DNA of 64,000 nt from Cantharellus purpuraceus. Taxonomy: Eukaryota; Basidiomycota; Agaricomycetes; Cantharellales; Hydnaceae. The stretch spans positions 2,666,001-2,730,000 of the forward strand of contig JALBUN010000045.1 in the NCBI GenBank assembly GCA_025174535.1, read 5' to 3'. Below the pieces are notes generated by a model, which worked only from the letters and a program-made list of their open reading frames with translations, had not been told where the DNA came from and did not search any database. Each line of letters starts with the position of its first letter. Within the stretch, counting starts at the first letter, position 1. A program made the translations under genes and the position numbers. Below, one piece after another: positions 1 to 10,336 of the stretch.

Positions 1-2090
1 ACGTTTTATCACATTTCTAATTGTCCAATACCCGCTTTCTCAAAGAAAAACAAATTTTGGGTAGCTGATCTGACTCAGAATGAGATTGGACCGCATATCA
101 AGTGGAACAAGGTCATAGACGAGTTCGACGCGGCATATGAATAGTCAGTACACTCATCACCTCAGCTTTACCTGATCTAATTAAGCTCCATATACCATCA
201 AGTGTTTCCAACGACGGTACCAACTTCATTCTCACCACTGATAAGGATGCCCCCATGTACCGTGTCGTTCGGTTTGACCTGGCAGATACCCAGAAAATCA
301 TGCACGACTTCATCCCAGAGGATAAGAATGCCCATTTGGAGACCATTTCTGCTGTTGATAACGATAAATTCGTAATCGTTTATAAGCGCAATGTGAGTCT
401 ACTATCGACTTTCACACACTCCCCTCCGTTTCTAATTGTCCTTAAGGTCATAGATGAACTGCACATCTACTCGTCTGCTGGGCAGCAAGTGGAGCGTTTA
501 GCGGCTGGCTTTGTTGGCACGATCGACGTGTCAGGAACAAAGCGTGAACACTCGTGGTTCTTTGCTACCTTGTCAGGCTTCACCACCCCGGGGACGATCC
601 AGAAGTACGATTTCAAGGCCCCCTCGGAGGCGAAATGGTCGGTATACAGGACGACGCAGGTCAATGGGTTGACCCTGGCAGACTTTGTCGCTGAGCAGGT
701 GCGTGATGTATTGCTGACTGAGGGCATGTGCGCTCACGTCGGTCTTGTCAGGTGTGGTATTCTAGCAAGGACGGGACTCGGGTTCCCATGTTCATCGTCC
801 ATCACAAGAACACGCCTCTGGATGGGACTGCTCCTGCATTCCAGTATGGTGAGTATCATGATATCCCTTGAAGCGCTCGTTGTCTTACATTCGTTCCTAT
901 CCAGGTTACGGAGGATTCTCCATTTCGATCAGTCCATACTTCAACTCGTCGATCCTTACTGCCATACAGGCATATGGCCTTGTCTTTGCGTTGCCAAACA
1001 TTAGGTCAGTGTGCCGGTTGTTTTATCTTCTCTTTTACTGATAAGGTCCATAGGGGAGGAGCTGAGTTTGGTTAGTGTGTTGCATCGGGCATCACTCTCT
1101 TTTGACGATAGATTCTGTATAGGTGAGGAGTGGCATCTTGCAGGCACTAAAGAGAGAAAGGTAATTCACTTCACGCTTTATCGGGATCTCAGTTGACAAA
1201 CTGCCATCAAAGATCAATGTCTTCGACGACTTTATCGCTGCGACGTATGTTACGATGGATATGGTATATGATGGTTTCGTGTTGACCGTCTTGTCAGGCA
1301 ATTTCTCGTATCCAACAAGTATGCTGCACCGGGCAAAGTCGCAATCAATGGTGGCTCAAATGGAGGTAGGTTACTGGTCTAAGAGTCTCTATTTTTGATC
1401 CCAACGAGTGATTACTACAGGTCTCCTCGTGGCCGCATGTGTCAACCGTGCACCAGAAGGCACATTTGGAGCAGCTGTTGCTGAAGTTGGCGTCCTGGAT
1501 ATGCTCAAGGTTAGCTGCTTGACTCCTCTATAGTATGACTCACATGATCAAGCAATCGCGCCTTACAGTTCAGTCAATTTACCATCGGTTTGTCTTCCCA
1601 TTTCTTGTTGCTTTTCTCTTTGTAAGCCCAGTGACAACCCAGGTAAAGCCTGGACCTCGGACTACGGCGACCCTCAAGATCCTCACGACTTTGACTTCAT
1701 TTATCCCATCTCTCCAGTTCACAATGTCCCCAAGAACCAAATCCTACCTCCCATGTTGCTCATGACAGCCGATCGTAAGTCTTTCCATCGTATTATAAAC
1801 GGTGCTCAAGAAGTGTACGGAAAAGACGACGATCGCGTGGTGCCTCTGCACTCGTTCAAGCATGCTGCGACTCTCCAGCACGCTGCACCAAGTAACCCAC
1901 ACCCACTGCTCATCCGGATTGACCGAAAAGCGGGACACGGTAGCGGCAAGAGCACAGCGAAACGGTATGATAAGACTACATATTAATCCAGAGCTGGATG
2001 TTGATTCTTGTTCTTTATAGGATCAAGGATGCGGTCGCCAGATGGAGTTTTTTGGCTCAAGCGTTGGATGTCAAGTGGAAAGAGGAGTAA
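1..2090 (+). CDS. Prolyl oligopeptidase, 5' end outside window
   Basis: This is a cytosolic serine peptidase of family S9A that cleaves after proline in short peptides. The window opens inside the beta-propeller part, so the start is missing. Readable blocks include [16 protein letters not shown] and [14 protein letters not shown], then the hydrolase domain. The nucleophile lies in GGSNGG, split by an intron near 1365. The catalytic Asp is in TADHDDRVVP, rebuilt across the intron at about 1773-1836, and the His is in KAGHGSG near 1935. The protein ends ALDVKWKEE with TAA at 2088-2090. At least eight short introns interrupt it. Some agarics carry a second, specialised paralogue that processes cyclic-peptide precursors. 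Nothing here separates the housekeeping form from that one, and no precursor gene was seen in the window. The family call is firm; the subtype is open. Confidence 0.93.
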
Positions 2091-2346
2091 GGCGCGGCAT
2101 GCATCTTACCAGTTACGTTTCTTGGGTCAATCACGATGTTACAAAGTTGCCCATGGTTCAACGTAGCATGTAGACCAATATATTAGCCAGTACTAAGAGA
2201 ATGTGGTATTACAGTGGGATATAGGAAGGAGACATGGTATAACAGACAAATGATGGTGAGTATCCGGTAAGTAGTAGAGTTACCAATATAAGGAGCGAGA
2301 TAGTGTGTGAACGAAAGAAAACGAGCAAAGGCCCAGGTAACTCAAA

Positions 2347-5300
2347 TTACGACAGAAGGCGAGTGGGATCTAGCTTAGACGACCATTGTTGAAGCTCCTT
2401 GGCATTAAGAGCAGCGAGCGCGTATGAATTAGACGCGGTGAACAGGGTGAAGGTGAACCGATGCTGCATAGAGAAATCAGTGTCAAAAGTCTCTGGACAA
2501 ATTAACCGACGTACGCCAAAGAGGGTCTCCATGTCCGGATTGTGTTCTATCTTCACACCTGTTAAACTGATAACGCTCAATTCTTCGAGCTCGTTCGAAT
2601 GTGCATAGACATGTAGGTATGGCCTGTGAGACAATCAATCAATTGCACTGTTTGACAGTAGTGGTATTCCTACCTTCGAAGGACAAACCACCGCTTCTGC
2701 CAGATATTCTCCCCCGCATCCGTGAGGATTAACAGATGACCCTTCTTGGTCGGCGAATCGCTAATGGACTGATTAGCATACGTTCAAACAAGACGCCGAC
2801 ACAATTCTTACCTCCTAGGCATAAGCTTTGCTTGGGCTACAAGCTTAAGGGGGTCCGAAACTATCGGGTCAGTCAAGTTGAACTTTGAATGGGAGGGAAG
2901 GTCTGAATCGGAAGGGGCTTGACTTAGTATAATCTGTAATGTCTTCGTTAGTACTCGTGAATTGCAAGTTTGATGTCGACATTCCTTGCCCTGGTGGCCA
3001 AACTGTTTCTGCCATAAGGCCAACGATTTGCGCAAAATTTTATCAGAATCGAGCCAGTCCGATGGTGGAGGAGGTGGTGCCGCCGCTAGGACGACTTTGA
3101 TAGCTTGTACGTCTGCTGCACGCTGCTCGGTGGACACTAGCCGCGAGTAGTCTTCCACGGCCGATATGCCGCGAGGTTTGAACGTCCCAAGAACCTCTTC
3201 ACCTCTCACGTACTTCTCAGCAGTGTCCAACCGCCACAAATCTTTAGGAGACCGAGTCAAGGGCGGGGTTAGCCGTACGCTGAAAACTGTACTCGTCTTT
3301 GACAGGATTTTCGACGACCCGAGGAAGGACATTAACCTAGAAGGCGGGCGAGCATCTCGTGCCGCCATGGTGATGGCCATATCCATCTGGAAATGAATCG
3401 GATCCAGACAGGTGTCGGCCGTGACATACCAATGCAACTGTAGAAGGATTCGTTGATTGGCCGCAGTCACCCTGTTTAGTAAAGGAGAATCATGCACACT
3501 CGAATCCCAGAGGGCAACGGCGGACAGGGTTCCTGTACCGTCTGGCGGGAAGTCGACCGTCTGATCCTTGAGCAGCGTGAGATCCACGAGTTCCTTGGAG
3601 GTAGACGCGTGGACCCTCCCTTTGGGATCCAGTAATCGGACACTGCCAACCTTGACACGTATGATCTGAGTCCAAGGTAGCTGTCGTCCGGAATTTGACG
3701 CCAATTGAAGCACAACACGGCGCTGAAGCCCTTGATGAAGTGTAAACGAGCCTGGGTCTAGCAATCCTTGGGACAAGACAGGGACCGGAATGTATTGTCC
3801 ATCAGATGCAAGCTCGCAGACTTGCAGCCACGCTACGACATCGTGAAGCTGCTCCACAACGAAATCCGTTTCAGAGCGTCGCATTGGAGTTAGGGGGGCA
3901 CTCAAGCTCGACTCGGACGGAGGTGTTCCATTCACGTCTGGTTTGAGATGGAGTCCACGTTGTTCTCGCATCTCGTCCCATCGCTCCATGCGTTCCAAAT
4001 ACATAGGTTTGATTTTCGCGAAAAACTCTATCGGCGCATACGCTGTGCGCAGATACATAGCTGTTTTCGATGTTACTTGAAGTGAGAAACTTCTTCGGAA
4101 TTTGAGTTCGGACAATATGGATTTGTCCATGTTCAATGCAGAGGAAGTATAGACCTCTTCGGTCGGTCGTGATGGACCGACAAACGACGACAGCCTTATC
4201 TGCATGTGGGCGGCAGAGAAGTCATGAGATGATAGCCCTTTGACGGAGTCGACGGTCAGGAAGAAGGAGATCTTGCTTCCTGTAGGTAAAGTGCCGGGAA
4301 TGGGGGACGAGGGGCGGGTTGACGCGGCGGACGCATTGGCACTACGACTTGGGGGAAGTACCACATTGACGACCTTCAGATCCACACGACACGACCCTAT
4401 CGCCTCAGCAGTATATCGGCAGAAGATTGGGACCGTAGAAGTGGATGATAGGCGTCGCGAGAGTGGGGCGAGGGAGACCAAAGCATTGCCTATGAAGGAA
4501 AACTCTGGCGGTGGTGAATCATAGAAGGGTTCTTCGGCCGAAAAGTGCTGCGAATAAGCCGGGCGATCAATGAATGTGGTCAGATTGCGCATCCGTTGGA
4601 TCTGTTGTTGCAATCGATCCAACGACCACATATAAAGCGCATTGTGCCGCTTGTCTATGACCTTGATTCCGACCGACGGCTGAGTAGCAGACGCCAGCAC
4701 AGGATCTGCGACGTCACCAAATTGATCTAGTCCAGCGAAGGCCTCCAAGGCAGATGTCGTCTTTGCTAGTGTACCGCCTGACGCAATGCTGAAGTTGTAT
4801 ATAACTTCCTTGTGAAGTTCCTTGCTGTGACATTGATGAGCTCACGGCATAGGATAACGACAAAACTCCTTACCTAATGACATTGGCTTCTTTAATAAGA
4901 ACGGCGTTCGACAAGACAACCTCCGCCATTGAGAAAGACCTATGCATTCTCCATCGATCCAGTACCTTCCGGATCAGTCGCAGTTGCCTGGCTGAATAGA
5001 TCACAGGTTCAAACGCTACGAAATCCACCTCGGTGGCACCGTGGGCACGCATTTCCAACAAACGCTTCATCTGCTTGTGCACCAACTTGAGCTGGTGCTC
5101 CATATGCTCCTTCTCCACCTTGATATCTTCTGCCTCAGTCGACTCCGTGATGGCTTGTAGTCGGGACTCGTATTCCACCTTTTGCGCCTCGAGTTGGCCT
5201 TGCAGCTCATTAATCTCGGGGCTACCGTGACTGAGCCCATTCTCAACGCTGGTATCATCCGTCAATGCGTCGCTAGAAAACGGACGACCAAACTCGCTCC

Positions 5301-8300
5301 AGACATCGTCCGCTTGACTGAGACTACTCTCCGGGCGAGGCTTTGAATTGTGATCACGAAGCGTCTTAACCTTGGTGATCCGCTCGAATAGCTTGTTCAA
5401 GTCCTCATCTGGCAAGCTGTCCAAGGCCGGGTCCAGTCCCAGGCGTGCATACGCTGCTTCACGCTGAGCATACGTCCAGTCCACGTTACCGACAGTGTCC
5501 GAGGCCGGAGACTCGGGTCGAGTGGCAGGGGACGACCCAGAGGCATTCTCCAAGTCAGCAGCAGAAATGCTGACACTCAGGCTGGTCTTGTTGGCGCGCT
5601 CGCGCTGTTTGCGGACGGTTTCTGGGTCATTGAACCTGAAAACGTGATGTTCACCTAAAGAAACTCATAAATGAGTCAAAGAAATGCCTGGAGCATTGCA
5701 ATTTACCGAGAATGATACGATAGCCAGAACGAAGCTTGTATGGCTGTAACAGGCGTTAGACTGGCTCAATCACAGCATGAGATCTCTCACCTGCCCAAAC
5801 GCTAGTTGCTTGCCGTTCAGGAACTATGGGGCATTGCGGCGTGAACACCATAAACAAGAACGAGAGCGTAAAAGCGTACTGTTGTGCTGTTTGGCTGTGC
5901 GTTGAGCGTCACCTTGCCATCCAGATTATCAAAGAAACAATGTTCTTCAAGAATGTTGTCGCCACTGAGTCGAATAGCGGCTGGTTTATCACTATCCAGT
6001 CGACCGACCTGAAATATGGTCAAAGATGGCTGGGATAGTGGTGACGTGGATACGCACCATGGTTCGTCCAGGTCGCAGCTGATAAACAAGACATTCACTC
6101 ATGAGAGGGTCTAATATAAATAATTAGCCAAAGGATGTCTTTCGGACCAAGCTACCCACCTTCGTTCTATGTTTCCCCACAAGAATCAACTGCTATGAGT
6201 CCCACGGAAATCATACGGCAATGAATACTCACCAAGTTGACCAGATGAGGCGTCTACATGATTACATCATCAATCACAAAGCTTGCTTTGACCGCACACA
6301 CCACGCACCTTCTTGGGCGTGTGTACGCCAACATTGTTCTTTTCGACAGTGATACCAAGCTCTTCCAGAGCCTTCTCGCGCTCCTTCTGTACTTCCTGTG
6401 TACGCACCATCTTCTGTTCCCACGTTTCATTCAGATCGTTCATGAGCTTCTCGCTCGTCTCGAGCTGTTCCTGCAGTTCGGCCTTGGTAACTTTCTTGAT
6501 CGTACCATCTTTGGCCTGATACGTAACGATCTGCTTCTCTGGCGGCACCTTCGGGTCCCACTTGTCCTCTCCAGCAGAGCCGGCCACTCTTGCTAAAGAC
6601 GTAAGGCGTCAAACATGCATACATGCACATGCAGCATGCTGATCAGACAAACCTCGTAACGTCTCAAGTTCTTCCTTGAGTTCACGAACAAGTTTGGCGT
6701 TAGGATCTTCATTAACCACAGCCTTGTTCTTAATCTTTTTGGCCTGGAATGGTGATAAGCTAGACGTGCCATGATGCTTCATGTCTACAAACGCACCTGA
6801 TCAGCGTAACGCAATGTACTCAGTGTTTCCTCATAATCGGCGGGAGAAATGGCAGCAATCATTGCAGTCTTTGAGTTTCCGCCCAGACTGTCCTTCAACA
6901 GCCATGTGAGTACCTGCGAACGACTTGTCAACGCTGCGACTGAGATGATGCGAGGCTCATACTCACTGAGTCACGATACGGAATGAAATCATCGGCCCTC
7001 TTCTTCCCCTTCCCCTTGCCTTCGTTCTGACTTGCGAGAGCGAGAGACGAAATCACCTTCCCAAGCGTTGTGAGCGACTTGTTGATATTAGCACCCTCTT
7101 TCAAACGCTGCCCCGTGGCTCCAGTAGAGTTGGCGCGCTCAGAGCCCGCAAGATCCACTAGGCTAAGAATCCGTGCACATATTCAGGAATAATACGGATA
7201 GAATGACATGCGGCATACTTGATGCGCGAGACTTTCTCGGTGTCTAAGTTCGTGTCTACGTCGTGTCGTTTCATGGTCAAGAGAAGGGTGAACACTGCGT
7301 GCGAACGAGACGAGCTGCATAACAGATGCGAGTGTCAGATTACGCTTGGCAGGAAGTGACCACGCTCACGTCTCGTTCATGTTGGTCGCAGCGACCGTAC
7401 GCGCCTTGTTCCCTTCGTCCATCAGTGTCATCATGTCGTTATAACTGCCCACTACAAGTCTGGACAGGTCTTCTACATACGGCCCCAAGCTGTACGGCAC
7501 GTCAAGTCAAACATTCAGCATGAAGTCAACATGACACGGCATACCTCGGGTGTTCTCGAACTTTGAGATTACCCTTGTTCTTTGGGTTTAAAAGGTCGCG
7601 GACCTTCTCGTTGTAGATCTAGTTTAATGCAGTCGGAATGACGCCACATACAACGTGTAGCGACGCGACAGACCTCTATATATGATACCTCGACGGTAAA
7701 TTTCAAGTTGGGATCCGCAGCTTGTTTGGCTTCGGTCCGCAAAAAGAGCTCGGAGCATGTAAGGGGGATGATACCCTTATCCGCACCGTCTGAAAGAGAA
7801 ACTGTCAGGGGGACAGTTGCAGTTGTACAATTGCCGCAGACGTACAACCCATCATACTATTTCATACGCGCCAGTGCGTTGGTCAAAGTATACACACACG
7901 AGCATGGTCGATCCGTACCTATACGATTTCCCAGACCCTACGCGTGTCAATGCATCCTGAGCTATTGTCACATCAGATGTTTGAAGCACACGTACCAGTT
8001 TGTCCATCTAGATTGAAAAACATACCCCTCAGCCCAATTCCAAGCCATCGTACCAACTGGACTCACAAGCCAATATACAAGCATTGAAACCCGCAAATCC
8101 ATGGTCAAGGAGCTCCTTCCCCAGGTCGTCATAGAGCGTTTGCTGGCTGCAATAGTCGGGGTCTGTGCGCTCCCCAGCACTCCAGTACGACTTGTCGAAG
8201 CTGAATGGCATGGTCTTGCGTTCTGTCGCGCGGTTCGAGCCGGCCTGTGCAGAGCCAGCTTCTGGAGGGTCAAGAAAGGTCTGGTTCCCTTGCATACGGA

Positions 8301-8454
8301 TGAGAGGCTTCGCGCCGCGGCCGAGCTCTGGGATGTGCAGGCCACCATTAGCACCATGATCAGCTCTCTACGAGGACAGCAGTAACATGCCTCGAGCATT
8401 CAGAGGGCGGCATCGCACGACCACCTTGATGTTTCCGTCCCCTGCCTCGGCCAT
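2347..8454 (-). CDS. Kinesin-3 (UNC-104/KIF1A type) motor protein
   Basis: This is a microtubule plus-end motor that carries early endosomes and vesicles along hyphae. The start ATG (8454-8452) opens [19 protein letters not shown]. The motor domain follows: P-loop YGQTGSGKSYSMMG, built from three microexons near 7846-8007; the switch I serine/arginine motif near 7370; switch II as DLAGSERAN near 7140. Next come a neck/coiled coil (about 6270-6590), an FHA domain (about 5820-6040, [10 protein letters not shown]), coiled coil (about 5050-5250), a long kinesin-3 middle region (2808-4748), and a C-terminal PH domain (about 2350-2700, KKGHLLILT and [10 protein letters not shown]). TAA is at 2349-2347. 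The domain order and approximate size (roughly 1,600 residues) match fungal Kin3/UncA. The first intron (8390-8328) is GC-AG. The gene converges on the peptidase gene with about 250 bp between them. Confidence 0.93.
7846..8007 (-). other. Three microexons coding the kinesin P-loop
   Basis: Three tiny exons in a row carry the nucleotide-binding loop of the kinesin-3 gene: 7996-8007 (12 nt), 7919-7937 (19 nt) and 7846-7856 (11 nt). The introns around them are 8008-8066 (59 nt), 7938-7995 (58 nt), 7857-7918 (62 nt) and 7790-7845 (56 nt), all GT-AG. Joining them keeps the frame and gives AYGQTGSGKSYSMMGYG, exactly the family motif. No other splice choice that I could find restores it. Confidence 0.88.
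8328..8390 (-). other. GC-AG intron in kinesin-3 gene
   Basis: Removal of these 63 nt (minus strand, donor gcatgt, acceptor cccag) joins RPLNAR to [12 protein letters not shown], the expected kinesin-3 N-terminus. No GT donor gives the same join. Confidence 0.85.
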
Positions 8455-8810
8455 GATGAGCAGGTGGACGCGTCCGCTGTCCTACAAGCGTGCGTGTGTA
8501 AGGAAACGGATTTTAGGTCGGTAATTAGTGCAGGAGAACTCTCGTGTCACACGTGTCACGTGGTATAAACGCGATTGTATTTTATTTTATTGGGAAGGGC
8601 TGTGCAGTGCAACGAGTTGGCTACGCAGATATCACAACGTCGCCCAACAGGGTGCAGTGTTAGTTTAGATACGAGCCGCGTTAATGTGTTTGGATGCCCC
8701 ATCAAATGAGTTGGTGGCGCAGATATGGTCGACGCGCATTGGACCCGGCGTGACAGGTGAGCCTTAGCCTGCCTTGTGAAAGAGGCAGCCTCTTCATGCA
8801 GCGACAAGCG
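8455..8810. other. Intergenic, kinesin promoter side
   Basis: About 356 bp between the kinesin start and the IMP3 stop, both on the minus strand. It should hold the kinesin promoter and the IMP3 3' untranslated region. I see no further gene in it. Confidence 0.5.
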
Positions 8811-9606
8811 TTATAAGAGATCAAAGTCGTCCAGCTGGGATGGAATAATGAGTATGCGTCAATATAACACCCTAAACGCCCCCGTACCTCGTCGTTGTAA
8901 TTCATAATGGTCCTCTTCAGCTTGGAAGTGTCGACCCAGGTAACAAAGTCTTCCATGTGTCTTTCGAAGGCGAGATGAGTTCGGGAAGTAATTGTGACGA
9001 CAGGTGCCTACCGTGTCACAAGGTAAGCTGGATCTGTTATCGTGTCTGGACCGACACGGACATGTCCCTGCTCTATGAATTTGACCGCCTGAACAACGCG
9101 TCAGTGAAGGCTTGCCGGGAGTGACGCAATGCACGTACCGCGCTGACGGTCTCTGCCATCCTGGACATGCACATGACGACGGCAAGACGCCGTCGGCAAA
9201 AGGCAGCGACGGTGAGCTTGTTGTCGACGTCGCTGAGCTTGGAGGCAGCGGTGAGGACACCCATGTCGTACAGCTTGGACAGGAGCCGGCCCTCCATCTT
9301 GGCGCGAAATGGATCCTGGGCAGGAAGGAGGGAGAGACGGTGGGCATATTGACGGAGGGAGCCGCAAAGTTTGTTATATCTGGACAGCACGTGAGGGCTA
9401 TCAAAGAGATATAAATGCGGACGGACTTGTGGTAATCTTCTCTATCTTGGATGTGATAGCGGCGCATGACCTTTATTTCACGGATGTTGGCATCTTTCTT
9501 CCACTGCAGAGAATAAGAGGGTGCAAGTGGCAAGTGATGTCAGACATACATTGAGAAAGTCGACCTTTTTGAGCAGTAGCTTTTCATGGTGTTTGAGTTG
9601 GCGCAT
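8811..9606 (-). CDS. IMP3: U3 small nucleolar ribonucleoprotein IMP3
   Basis: This is an S4-type RNA-binding protein of the nucleolar small-subunit processome. It helps U3 snoRNA pair with pre-rRNA during 18S maturation. Exon 1 (9606-9550) gives [19 protein letters not shown]. After a short intron follow [31 protein letters not shown], and the S4 core [17 protein letters not shown] joined to [18 protein letters not shown]. The last intron (53 nt, donor gtacgg, acceptor cccag) puts the C-terminus at YNDELDDFDLL with TAA at 8813-8811. Without that splice the frame reads into junk, so the join is well supported. Size and layout match the conserved family of about 180 residues. It is divergent from the LIM-binding gene at 10120. 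Confidence 0.95.
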
Positions 9607-10119
9607 TGTCCGTGTAAGCGAGGCGCCCACGGACGCCCACAGGGATCATACGCCACAGATCAACGCTAAAAGGGAACCGCGAATAGCACCCTTGCCCAAG
9701 GGACGGCAGGGGAGTAGCGAGCTGGTGGTCGCGTAGTGGGGAGGGCGACGCCGGGCGTGGAGGTTGTGGACGACGGCGGCGGCGTTGGGCGGAGCGTTCG
9801 GAGCTGGGGACGGCCGATGTGCCGAGAGCGGGAGAGGTGTCGGTTAAGAGAGAAAAAGAAAAGCTAGAAACAATAGGGTTTTTTGCTTGATCTTGACCAC
9901 AAAGAAGTCGAAAAAGCTATAAGAAGGTCTCTCGGGACGGAGTCCAGGAGCTTAATCAACTTGCAACAACTGTACCGCACTGGAACCAAAACTTTCCGTG
10001 CACGCGCTTGACGCCGCGCCTACTCCCTTTACCTCTTACAACGACCTCCTCGCCGCCATCCACATCGCCATCACATCGCCTGGGCCTCCTTTTCTCCCAT
10101 CAGTCGCAGCGACGAGCTC
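9607..10119. promoter_or_regulatory. Bidirectional promoter region IMP3 / LIM-binding cofactor
   Basis: About 513 bp separate the divergent starts at 9606 (-) and 10120 (+), so both promoters must lie here. There is an A/G-rich tract around 9842-9870. No clear TATA box or known operator was picked out. Confidence 0.5.
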
Positions 10120-10305
10120 ATGTCTGCTGTCCAGTCTCATATTCAGACAGGCATTTCCAACACCCAATTCCCCTTCAGCGACCCCGACCAGCACAGCAAG
10201 CTCCATCCCCGCCAGCCAGACGTCCAGCGTCCCATGAACCCGCCCCATCTTGGCGGATCCATATCTTCACAGGGGACCATGCTTAATCTCTACGGTGGCG
10301 CGCCT

Positions 10306-10336
<31 letters not shown>

